Assembly (NCBI GenBank): GCA_016871195.1
Contig: VFZN01000010.1
Span: 1-64,000, forward strand
Length of the DNA: 64,000 bases
From: Acidobacteriota bacterium
Lineage (GTDB): Bacteria; Acidobacteriota; Vicinamibacteria; Vicinamibacterales; UBA2999
Reading direction: 5' to 3'
Shown piece by piece: positions 8,475-15,850 of the stretch. The notes under the pieces are model-generated. The model saw only the letters and a list, made by a program, of their open reading frames with translations, did no database searches and was not told the DNA's origin. Both the position numbers and the translations under genes were made by a program. Every line of letters starts with the position of its first letter. The first letter of the stretch is position 1.

Positions 8475-9253
8475 CGTTTGACAATCTGCTGCTGGAGCGC
8501 GATGGTCCGGTCGCTCTCGTGACGATCAATCGGCCGACAGTGCTCAACGCGCTGAACGTGGCCACCCTGACAGAACTCGGGCGCGCCATGGACCACCTCA
8601 AGACTGACGCCGGTGTCCGGGCCGTCGTCGTGACTGGCGCGGGACCCAAAGCGTTTGTCGCGGGGGCCGACATCAACGAACTCTCGCAACTGTCTCCGGC
8701 CGACGCCCGCGAATATGCGGTGCGCGGCCAGGCGGTGCTGCAGTCCATCGAACATCTTGGGAAGCCCGTGGTCGCCGCTATCAACGGGTTTGCGCTGGGC
8801 GGGGGATGCGAACTGGCGATGGCGTGTACCGTGCGAATTGCCGCCGAGTCGGCCCGCTTCGGACAGCCGGAGATCAATCTCGGCGTCATTCCAGGGTTCG
8901 CCGGTACCCAGCGGCTGACTCGGCTGGTGGGGCAGGGCCGCGCGCTCGAACTGCTGCTGACCGGCGACACGATTCCGGCAGCACGTGCGTATGAAATCGG
9001 CCTGGTCAATCGCGTGGTGCCTGCCGAACAGCTGCTGGCCGAGGCCAGGGCCCTGGCTGCATCGCTGGCGAGCAAGGCGCCGATGGCCGTCCGCTACATT
9101 CTCGATGCCGTACGCACCGGAGCCGACCTTCCACTGGAGCGGGCTGAGGCTCACGAGGCCGCGCTCTTCGGGGCGATTGCCGGCACTGCAGATGCGAAAG
9201 AGGGCACGCAGGCGTTCCTCGCCAAGCGCCCTGCAGTATGGACGGGGCGCTGA
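8471..9253 (+). CDS. Enoyl-CoA hydratase / crotonase family
   Basis: 260 residues with a crotonase fold. It likely hydrates enoyl-CoA in beta-oxidation or a degradative acyl-CoA pathway in the cytosol. Visible marks are the oxyanion-hole strand AFVAGADINEL, the GFALGGGCELAMACTVRIA helix that supplies the second backbone NH and the first catalytic Glu region, and QPEINLGVIPGFAGTQRL with the second catalytic Glu. The ATG at 8471 has AAGGGGG just upstream; a GTG-like upstream extension would overlap the VanZ gene. Substrate chain length is not readable. The ribH gene follows after one base. Confidence 0.9.
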   Translation: MTFDNLLLERDGPVALVTINRPTVLNALNVATLTELGRAMDHLKTDAGVRAVVVTGAGPKAFVAGADINELSQLSPADAREYAVRGQAVLQSIEHLGKPVVAAINGFALGGGCELAMACTVRIAAESARFGQPEINLGVIPGFAGTQRLTRLVGQGRALELLLTGDTIPAARAYEIGLVNRVVPAEQLLAEARALAASLASKAPMAVRYILDAVRTGADLPLERAEAHEAALFGAIAGTADAKEGTQAFLAKRPAVWTGR

Positions 9254-9254
9254 C

Positions 9255-9710
9255 ATGGCGATTCGTGTGGCCGTCGTCGTGGCCCGATTCAACGACTTTG
9301 TGACGGAACGTCTTCTGCAGGGTGCGGTGTCGGCGCTGCGCGCCGCGGGTGTGGCCGATGCTGACATCAGCGTGCATCGGGTGCCGGGTGCCTTCGAGGT
9401 GCCGCTCGCAGCGGAGTGGGCGGCGCAGACAGGTCGGGTGCACGGGGTGGTGGCGCTGGGATGCCTTATCCGCGGTGCCACGCCACACTTCGACTTTATC
9501 GCCTCGTCGTGTGCGCACGGTCTCATGGCGGCGCAATCGAAGACGGGCATTCCCATGGCGTTCGGTGTGCTGACCACCAATTCGGTGGAAGAAGCCCAGG
9601 AACGCGCCGTCGACGGCCCGGGCAACAAGGGAGCAGAGGCGGCCGAGGCGTGTCTCGAGATGGTGCGGCTGCGGGCGGGACTGCTGCCGGCAGGCGGAGG
9701 GCTCGCGTGA
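9255..9710 (+). CDS. ribH: 6,7-dimethyl-8-ribityllumazine synthase
   Basis: 151 residues. It condenses 5-amino-6-ribitylaminouracil with 3,4-dihydroxy-2-butanone 4-phosphate, the penultimate step of riboflavin synthesis. Family marks: VARFNDFVTERLLQGA at the start, the VPGAFEVPLA substrate loop, and ALGCLIRGATPHFDF with the active-site His. The usual GNKG motif (here DGPGNKGAEAAEACLEM) is near the C-terminus. It is followed by nusB with a GTGA overlap, a pairing that is very common in bacteria. Other rib genes are not in the window. Confidence 0.95.
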   Translation: MAIRVAVVVARFNDFVTERLLQGAVSALRAAGVADADISVHRVPGAFEVPLAAEWAAQTGRVHGVVALGCLIRGATPHFDFIASSCAHGLMAAQSKTGIPMAFGVLTTNSVEEAQERAVDGPGNKGAEAAEACLEMVRLRAGLLPAGGGLA

Positions 9711-10183
9711 ACGAGTCGGGAGGCTCCCACCACGACGGGAGGCGGCTGGCCCGGGCGGCGGCCCTGCAGGTACTCTACGAGTGCGAAATCGGTCGACTGA
9801 CCGTCGACGAAGCGTTGGGCGTGCTCGACCGCGTCGGGGAACCGGAGGCTCCGGTTCTGGCCCCCGAGGCGCGGGCGTTTGCCGAGGCGCTGGCCCGCGG
9901 GGTAGGGAACCACCGGGCTGCACTCGACGAGCACCTGGCCCAGGCGGCGCAGCACTGGCGCGTCGAGCGGATGGCCACGGTCGATCGGCTGGTGATGCGG
10001 CTGGCCGTCGAGGAATGGCTGCACCACGCCGCCACACCTCCGCGTGTGGTGCTGAGCGAAGCCATCGATCTGGCGCGCTCGTATAGTGGCGATGAGGCCG
10101 CACGGTTTGTGAATGGCGTGCTGGACGGCGTGCTGCGCCAGCTCAAGGAGAGTGGCGCGCTGGTCGAACAGTCGGCGCGCTGA
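9707..10183 (+). CDS. nusB: Transcription antitermination factor NusB
   Basis: 158 residues from GTG at 9707, overlapping the ribH stop. NusB binds boxA RNA with S10 (NusE) in rRNA antitermination complexes. The all-helical NusB fold shows in GRRLARAAALQVLYECE at the N-terminus and, near the end, RMATVDRLVMRLAVEEW and VVLSEAIDLARSYSGDEAARFVNGVLDGVLRQL, which match the family's conserved C-terminal half. The start is fixed by the overlap and by the arginine-rich first helix. Confidence 0.93.
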   Translation: MNESGGSHHDGRRLARAAALQVLYECEIGRLTVDEALGVLDRVGEPEAPVLAPEARAFAEALARGVGNHRAALDEHLAQAAQHWRVERMATVDRLVMRLAVEEWLHHAATPPRVVLSEAIDLARSYSGDEAARFVNGVLDGVLRQLKESGALVEQSAR

Positions 10184-10198
10184 AGGAGAACGACGGCA

Positions 10199-11701
10199 GT
10201 GTCCAGCAACGAAGAGGCCCAGGTCGCCCAGCGGCGCGCCAATCTCGACGCCATCATGGCGCTCGGCTGCGCGCCCTACCCCAATCAGTTTCCCCTGAGA
10301 GACACCGTGTCGGCGCTCGTCGACGCGCACGGCACCGTCGACGGCCCCGCGCTCGAGGCGAGCCGCATCGAGACCGTGACGGCCGGCCGCATCCTGAGCA
10401 TCAGGAACTTCGGCAAGGCGTCGTTCTTCGTGCTGTCGGATGGACGCTCGCGCATTCAGGTCTACATCAGGCAGGATGCCCTCAGCGAGCAGGCCTATGC
10501 GCTGTCGCGCCTGCTCGACTTTGGTGATCAGATCGGCGTCACCGGGCACCTGTTCCGCACGCGCACCAACGAGCTGTCGATCTGGGCCACCGACCTGACC
10601 TTTCTGGCCAAGTGCTTCATTCCACTGCCGGAGAAATGGCACGGGCTGCAGGATGTCGAAACCCGTTATCGCCAGCGCTATCTGGACCTCATCGTCAATC
10701 CCGATGTGCGACGGGTGTTCGAAATCCGCAGCCGGACCGTGTCGGCGATTCGGGAGGTGCTGACGGGCGAGGGGTTTCTGGAGGTCGAGACGCCAATGAT
10801 GCAGCCGATTGCCGGCGGTGCTCTGGCCCGGCCGTTCGTCACGCACCACAACGCGCTTGACATGACGCTCTACCTGCGGATTGCGCCTGAGCTGTACCTC
10901 AAGCGGTTGACCGTCGGGGGCATCGAGCGGGTGTTTGAAATCAACCGGAATTTCCGGAACGAAGGGATTTCGACGCAGCACAATCCCGAGTTCACGATGC
11001 TCGAGTTCTACTGGGCCTACGTCGACTGCGAGCGGCTCATGGCCTTCACCGAGACGATGCTGTCACGCGTGGCACAGCAGGTGGTCGGCAGTGACGAGGT
11101 GACCTTCGGCGAGCACCGAATCAGCCTGCGGGCGCCGTTCCGGCGGCTGTCGTTGCGGCACGCCGCAGCCGAGGAAGCCTCGCGCCGGCTCGGCGTCACC
11201 GTCACCGTGGATGAACTGCGGTCCCTCGACTCGGCCCTGGCACTGGCGGCACGCCTGGGCATTCCCGTCCCGCCGGGCATCGGCCCGGGCAAAGTGGCGA
11301 CAGAAATCTTTGAAGCCCTGTGGGAGGACCAGCTGATTCAGCCCACCTTCATCCACGACTTTCCGACCGAAGTGTCGCCCCTCTCGAAGCAGCGGCCTGA
11401 CGATCCCGATACCGTTGAGCGCTTCGAGCTGTACATCGGTGGCTTCGAGGTGGCGAACGCCTTCAGTGAGCTGAACGACCCGGTGGAACAGCGCCGGCGC
11501 TTCGAGGCGCAGCTGGCCGACCGTGCGCGTGGCGACGCCGAGGCACATGCCATGGACGAGGACTACATCCGCGCCCTCGAATACGGCATGCCGCCGGCAG
11601 GCGGGGAAGGCATCGGCATCGACCGGCTCGTGATGATTCTGTCGAATTCCTCGTCGATCCGCGACGTCATCCTGTTCCCGCTCATGCGGTCGCGTGACTG
11701 A
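10199..11701 (+). CDS. lysS: Lysyl-tRNA synthetase, class II
   Basis: 500 residues; charges tRNA-Lys. An N-terminal OB-fold anticodon domain (about 55-145, including GRILSIRNFGKASFFVLSDG) precedes the class II catalytic core. Motif 2 is FEINRNFRNEGIS, and motif 3 is GEGIGIDRLVMIL. GTG at 10199 has TGAAGGAGAA upstream. It follows nusB by 15 bases. Length and motif order are normal for LysRS. Confidence 0.96.
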   Translation: MSSNEEAQVAQRRANLDAIMALGCAPYPNQFPLRDTVSALVDAHGTVDGPALEASRIETVTAGRILSIRNFGKASFFVLSDGRSRIQVYIRQDALSEQAYALSRLLDFGDQIGVTGHLFRTRTNELSIWATDLTFLAKCFIPLPEKWHGLQDVETRYRQRYLDLIVNPDVRRVFEIRSRTVSAIREVLTGEGFLEVETPMMQPIAGGALARPFVTHHNALDMTLYLRIAPELYLKRLTVGGIERVFEINRNFRNEGISTQHNPEFTMLEFYWAYVDCERLMAFTETMLSRVAQQVVGSDEVTFGEHRISLRAPFRRLSLRHAAAEEASRRLGVTVTVDELRSLDSALALAARLGIPVPPGIGPGKVATEIFEALWEDQLIQPTFIHDFPTEVSPLSKQRPDDPDTVERFELYIGGFEVANAFSELNDPVEQRRRFEAQLADRARGDAEAHAMDEDYIRALEYGMPPAGGEGIGIDRLVMILSNSSSIRDVILFPLMRSRD

Positions 11702-11702
11702 C

Positions 11703-12926
11703 ATGCCGTTCGAACTGCAGGTGGCCCTGCGGTATCTGCTGGCCAAGCGCCGGCAGGTGTTCATTTCGGTCATTTCTCTCGTCTCGACCCTGGGTGTGAT
11801 GGTCGGGGTGATGGCGCTGGTGATTGCCCTCGCCCTGATGACCGGGCTGCAGTACGAACTGCGCGACCGCATCCTGGGCTCGGCTGCGCATGTGTATGTG
11901 TGGAAACCGGTCGGCCTCGATGACTATCGCGCCGAGATTGCCCGCATCGAATCGGTCGACGGGGTGGTGTCGGCGGCCCCGGCCCTGCTGGGCAAGGCAC
12001 TCATTACCGGCCCGGGCGGGGAAGGCTTCATCACCATTAAGGGCATCGACCCCGCACGCGAGGGCGCGGTGACCGATCTGGGCAGGTCGATGGTCGATGG
12101 CGACCTGGCCGATCTGGCACCCGCCTCGGACGAGCGCCGCGCCGGTGTGCTCATCGGCCGCGCACTGGCTGCGACACTCGGTGTGCAGCGAGGCGACACG
12201 GTCACACTCGTCACGCCTCAGGGGGCGCTGACCCCCATGGGCATGATGCCGCGGCAACGCCGGGTCGATGTGGCCGGCACCTTCACCCTGGGATTGTTCG
12301 AGTTCGATCAGGCGTACGGGTTCGTCGACCTCGAGACCGCCTATCGTCTGACCGGCCAGGTGCGGCCCGACCACATGGAAATCCGGGTGGCAGATATCTA
12401 TCAGGCGGCGGTCGTGGCGGACACCCTGCAGCGCACGCTGGGAGCCGAGTATGTCACCCAGCACTGGTCAGAGATGAATCAGTCGCTGTATTCGGCGCTC
12501 TGGCTCGAAAAAATGGCCATGGGGATCGGCATCGGCCTCATCGTGATGGTGGCGGCACTCAACATCGTGGCGTCGCTCGTACTGCTGGTCATGGAGAAGA
12601 CGCGGGACATCGCGATTCTGAAGACCATGGGCGCCTCGTCCCGCAGCATCATGCTGATCTTCCTGATGCAGGGGATGCTGATCGGCATCATCGGGACCCT
12701 GACCGGCGCCGCGTTGGGGGTCGGCATTGCCACGGTGCTCGATCGCTACCGCGTGATCACGATTCCGAGTGATGTGTATCAGGTCACCTATCTGCCCTTC
12801 CTGATTCTTCCAGGCGACGTTGGTGTGGTGGTGCTCGGGGCCGTGGTTATCTGTTTTCTGGCGACGCTCTATCCCTCGCGGCAGGCGGCGCGGCTCGACC
12901 CCGCGCAGGCGCTGCGCTACGAATAG
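11703..12926 (+). CDS. lolC: LolC/LolE-type lipoprotein-releasing permease
   Basis: 407 residues. It is the membrane part of the ABC exporter that extracts outer-membrane lipoproteins from the inner membrane and hands them to LolA. I start at ATG 11703 because MPFELQVALRYLLAKRRQ is the conserved beginning; a GTG at 11694 would add three residues. Topology is the FtsX/MacB type: TM1 near residues 22-46, a large periplasmic domain (about 50-270), then three helices near 277-300, 320-345 and 370-392. One permease gene only, so it probably forms a homodimer (LolF-like use). The partner ATPase follows after one base. Confidence 0.9.
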   Translation: MPFELQVALRYLLAKRRQVFISVISLVSTLGVMVGVMALVIALALMTGLQYELRDRILGSAAHVYVWKPVGLDDYRAEIARIESVDGVVSAAPALLGKALITGPGGEGFITIKGIDPAREGAVTDLGRSMVDGDLADLAPASDERRAGVLIGRALAATLGVQRGDTVTLVTPQGALTPMGMMPRQRRVDVAGTFTLGLFEFDQAYGFVDLETAYRLTGQVRPDHMEIRVADIYQAAVVADTLQRTLGAEYVTQHWSEMNQSLYSALWLEKMAMGIGIGLIVMVAALNIVASLVLLVMEKTRDIAILKTMGASSRSIMLIFLMQGMLIGIIGTLTGAALGVGIATVLDRYRVITIPSDVYQVTYLPFLILPGDVGVVVLGAVVICFLATLYPSRQAARLDPAQALRYE

Positions 12927-12927
12927 C

Positions 12928-13605
12928 ATGGCGTTTCTCTCTGTGGACGGCGTCACCAAGCGCTATCTCGGCACGACCCGCGAGGTCACGGTGCTGCAGG
13001 ATCTGGCGCTTGAGGTCGAGGCCGGGGAGATGGTGGCCATCATGGGCGCGTCGGGGGTCGGCAAGAGCACCCTGCTGCACCTGCTCGGGGGACTGGATCG
13101 GCCGCAGGCCGGGCGCATTGTCGTCGGTGGTCACGACGTGGGCACAATGCTTGATGCCGACCTGGTGGCGTTCCGCAATCATCAGGTGGGGTTTGTCTTC
13201 CAGTTTCACCATCTGCTGCCGGAATTTTCTGCGCTCGAAAATGCCGAGATGCCGCTGCGGATTGCGCGTCTGCCCGCCCACGAGGCGCGACCCAGGGCGC
13301 AGGCACTGCTCGAGCGTGTCGGGCTTGGGGATCGCCTGACGCATCGGCCTGGCATGCTGTCGGGCGGCGAGCAGCAGCGGGTGGCGGTGGCTCGGGCACT
13401 GGTGACACGGCCGGCACTGCTGCTGGCGGACGAACCCACCGGCGACCTGGACGAACCAACGGCGGATGCGTTGCACGACCTGCTTCGGCAGATGCACCGC
13501 GAGTACGGCCTGACGGCCGTGATGGCCACGCACAATCCGCGTCTGGCGGCCCAGTGCGATCGGGTGCTGCGCCTCGAGGGTGGCCGCCTTCACCCGCAAC
13601 CGTAA
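12928..13605 (+). CDS. lolD: LolD-type lipoprotein-releasing ABC ATPase
   Basis: 225 residues. Walker A is GASGVGKST (about 42-50), the Q-loop is in FVFQFHHLLPEF, the signature is LSGGEQQRVAVARAL, Walker B is LLLADEPTGDLD, and the switch His is in ATHNPRLA. The FHHLLPEF(S)ALENAEMP stretch is characteristic of LolD among MacB-type ATPases. Start ATG at 12928 is one base after the permease stop. Confidence 0.95.
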   Translation: MAFLSVDGVTKRYLGTTREVTVLQDLALEVEAGEMVAIMGASGVGKSTLLHLLGGLDRPQAGRIVVGGHDVGTMLDADLVAFRNHQVGFVFQFHHLLPEFSALENAEMPLRIARLPAHEARPRAQALLERVGLGDRLTHRPGMLSGGEQQRVAVARALVTRPALLLADEPTGDLDEPTADALHDLLRQMHREYGLTAVMATHNPRLAAQCDRVLRLEGGRLHPQP

Positions 13606-13610
13606 GGCGG
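13584..13610. terminator. Candidate hairpin at lolD end
   Basis: CCGCCTT and AAGGCGG form a perfect 7-bp stem with a 13-base loop that covers the lolD stop codon. It sits between convergent genes only 6 bases apart. No U-tract follows, so confidence is moderate to low. Confidence 0.35.
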
Positions 13611-13611
13611 G

Positions 13612-14502
13612 TTACTCGCCCCCGGCCTGCGCCAGTCGGAAGACCACTTCGGCCATCGCCGAGTAGTCGTCATCGCCACGCCCCTGCGCGACCTGTGCCA
13701 GCACGAGCTGAGCAACGACAGCTGATGCGAGGGCTGGGACGCCGGCCTCGTTCAACGATGACACGGCGATGCCCAGATCCTTCCGGAACAGTTTCCCCTT
13801 AAAGCCCGGCTTGTAGTTGCCGGTGATCATCCGCTCGCCGTGCACCTCGAGCACGCGACTCTGGGCGAACCCGCCCATGAGGGCGGCCCGCACCTTCATG
13901 GGGTCGACGCCGTTCTTCCGGGCCAGGGCAATGGCTTCGGCCACCACCGTCATGGTGCCGCCCAGGACAATCTGATTACAGGCCTTGCAGATCTGCCCGG
14001 CTCCTGAGGCGCCGACATGGACAATTTTCTCGGGCGCGCCCATCGCCGCCAGCACGGGCCGCACGCTGGCGAGCGTTCCGGCATCACCGCCCACCATGAA
14101 CGTGAGGGTGCCGGCAATCGCGCCGATCTCCCCGCCGCTGACTGGTGCGTCGAGGAACTGGCCTCCGCGAGACGCCGTGGCCTCGGCGAGCCGTCGTGCC
14201 ATGGCAGGGGCGATGGTGCTCGAATCGATAATCACGGTGCCAGGCTGCAGGGTCGTGAAGAGGCCCTGGGGGCCTTCGAGGACCAGCGCCACGTCGGGGC
14301 CATCTGGCAGCATCGTGATGATGATGCGGCATGCGGCGGCCACTTCAGCGGGAGATGACAGGGCGGTCGCGCCGGCCTCTGCCAGGGCGTCGACGGGACC
14401 GCGGCTACGACTGTGCACCGCGACCTGATGCCCGTGCTTGAGGAGATTGAGCGCCATCGGCCGCCCCATAAGACCCAGACCGATGAACCCGACGTGTGCC
14501 AT
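13612..14502 (-). CDS. NAD(P)-dependent beta-hydroxyacid dehydrogenase (GarR/HIBADH family)
   Basis: 296 residues. It should oxidise or reduce a beta-hydroxyacid such as tartronate semialdehyde/glycerate or 3-hydroxyisobutyrate. The start at 14502 is chosen because MAHVGFIGLGLMG puts the Rossmann GLGLMG loop at residues 8-13. Substrate-binding DAPVSGGEIGAIAGTL, the catalytic-lysine motif GAGQICKACNQI (about 167-178), and GFKGKLFRKDLGIA in the C-terminal helical domain are all intact. The overall pattern is closest to 2-hydroxy-3-oxopropionate reductase (GarR), but no glycerate or glyoxylate genes are near to confirm the substrate. It is divergent from the hydrolase gene at 14556. Confidence 0.85.
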   Translation of the reverse strand: MAHVGFIGLGLMGRPMALNLLKHGHQVAVHSRSRGPVDALAEAGATALSSPAEVAAACRIIITMLPDGPDVALVLEGPQGLFTTLQPGTVIIDSSTIAPAMARRLAEATASRGGQFLDAPVSGGEIGAIAGTLTFMVGGDAGTLASVRPVLAAMGAPEKIVHVGASGAGQICKACNQIVLGGTMTVVAEAIALARKNGVDPMKVRAALMGGFAQSRVLEVHGERMITGNYKPGFKGKLFRKDLGIAVSSLNEAGVPALASAVVAQLVLAQVAQGRGDDDYSAMAEVVFRLAQAGGE

Positions 14503-14543
14503 GGCGCACACACTATCGCGACAATGCAAACGACGCAACGTGC

Positions 14544-14549
14544 CACAAT
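14544..14549 (+). promoter_or_regulatory. Candidate -10 box for a leaderless transcript
   Basis: CACAAT (4 of 6 to consensus, with the key A2 and T6) ends 6 bases before the ATG at 14556, so transcription would begin at the start codon. No Shine-Dalgarno is present. A perfect 10-base palindrome ATGACGTCAT (14548-14557) overlaps the box and the start codon and could be a repressor site. Confidence 0.35.
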
Positions 14550-14555
14550 GACGTC

Positions 14556-15803
14556 ATGCAGTCACCGACGCAGGCAGGCCCCAGACTGATGGCCGTGATG
14601 GTGTCGGCCCTGATGGCGGTCACTCTGGTGCCCGGACACGAGTCGACGGTTGCAGCACAGACCGGGCGCGCCGACTTTGCACCGGTGACCGCGCTGCTGA
14701 GGCAGATGGTCAACGATGGGGCCGTGGCCGGTGCGGTGGCCGGCGTGCAGCGTGATGGTCGGACGGTCTACCTCGAGGCCGTGGGGCAACGCGATGTCGG
14801 GACGGGCGCGCCGATGTCACCAGACACGCTGTTTCGCATCTACTCGATGACCAAGCCGGTGACGGCGGTGCTCGTGATGCAGCTGATTGTTGAGGGACGT
14901 GCGACGCTCGATGCGCCGGTGTCCCGATTCCTCCCGGAGTTTGCCGACGTCAGGGTGGCGCCCGACGGTGGCACCGGGCGCGCTCCGGCCCGCCCGATCA
15001 CCGCGCGTGACCTGCTGCTGCATACCTCCGGCCTGAGTCACCGCACGTCGGAACTCTACCGGACGCTAGGGGTCCGCTCGCGAACCGATACTCTGCCGAC
15101 GTTCATCCGGAAGATTGCCGCTGCTCCGCTAATGGAAGATCCCGGCACCCGGTTCCGCTACAGCGAAGCGTCGACGGTGCTGGGGCGGCTCGTGGAAATC
15201 TGGACAGGCGTGGCGTTGGACGACGCCGTACAGCAGCGCGTGCTGACACCGCTCAAGATGGCCGACACGTCGTTCTGGGTGCGACCCTCAGACCGTGGCC
15301 GGCTGGCCACCGTGTACACCGCCCGGTCAGGCAGTGGGCTGGAGCCCATCGAACCGGAGCCCGTCCCGTTCACCGATCGTCCCGCGCTGCTGGAGGGTGC
15401 CGTCGGTCTGGTGTCGACCGTGCCGGACTATCTGCGGTTTGCCCAGATGCTGCTCAATGGCGGTCAGCTCGACGGTGTGCGTCTCCTGCCCGAGGCCGTG
15501 GTGGCCTCGATGGTGCGCGATGGCCTCTCACCGGAGGTGCGCGCCCTGCGGGGGGGCACTATGGGGTGGGGACTGGCGAATGTGAACGTGGCCGACACCG
15601 CGCTTGGACCGGGTCCCGGAACCGCGTCTGGTGAGTATGGCTGGGACGGCACGGCAGGCACGATCTTCTGGAATGACCCGTCCACGCGCACCGTGGTGGT
15701 GCTGATGACCCAGCACCAGCCGGCAAATCCGGGTGGCATCCGCGAACGCTTCAAGGCTGCCGTTGGGCAGGCCCTCACTGTGCCGGGACTGTGGCGAAAT
15801 TGA
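14556..15803 (+). CDS. Secreted beta-lactamase-fold serine hydrolase (class C/esterase type)
   Basis: 415 residues with a signal peptide (hydrophobic 12-27, probable cleavage after VAA near residue 34). The nucleophile motif is SMTK (Ser97, Lys100) in FRIYSMTKPVTA, the second motif is Tyr-Ser in FRYSEAS, and LLLHTSGLSH is the usual conserved strand. The C-terminal WDGTAGTIFW region replaces the KTG/HTG motif, which suggests an esterase or D-aminopeptidase-like enzyme rather than a true beta-lactamase. Periplasmic. The substrate is unknown. It stands alone, with its own promoter and with clpC following after 47 bases. Confidence 0.85.
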   Translation: MQSPTQAGPRLMAVMVSALMAVTLVPGHESTVAAQTGRADFAPVTALLRQMVNDGAVAGAVAGVQRDGRTVYLEAVGQRDVGTGAPMSPDTLFRIYSMTKPVTAVLVMQLIVEGRATLDAPVSRFLPEFADVRVAPDGGTGRAPARPITARDLLLHTSGLSHRTSELYRTLGVRSRTDTLPTFIRKIAAAPLMEDPGTRFRYSEASTVLGRLVEIWTGVALDDAVQQRVLTPLKMADTSFWVRPSDRGRLATVYTARSGSGLEPIEPEPVPFTDRPALLEGAVGLVSTVPDYLRFAQMLLNGGQLDGVRLLPEAVVASMVRDGLSPEVRALRGGTMGWGLANVNVADTALGPGPGTASGEYGWDGTAGTIFWNDPSTRTVVVLMTQHQPANPGGIRERFKAAVGQALTVPGLWRN

Positions 15804-15818
15804 CACGAGTAGCTGCCG

Positions 15819-15824
15819 TATAAT
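15819..15824 (+). promoter_or_regulatory. clpC -10 box
   Basis: A perfect TATAAT lies 26 bases before the clpC ATG, within a 47-base gap. A TTGACA at 15800-15805 is only 13 bases upstream, too close for a normal sigma-70 pair, so the true -35 is unclear. GGGGG at 15834-15838 is the only purine run that could serve as a ribosome site, about 12 bases from the start. Confidence 0.55.
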
Positions 15825-15850
15825 ACGACCACAGGGGGCAGCGACGTCGG

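Noticed and set aside
8333-10981. Very long open frame on the minus strand opposite ech, ribH, nusB and lysS
   Set aside because: It is antisense to four well-supported genes, its translation is rich in Arg/Pro/His/Gly without any domain, and long antisense frames are expected in GC-rich coding sequence.
15800-15824. TTGACA and TATAAT read as a full sigma-70 promoter for clpC
   Set aside because: The spacing is only 13 bases instead of about 17, and the TTGACA contains the stop codon of the previous gene. Only the -10 box was kept.
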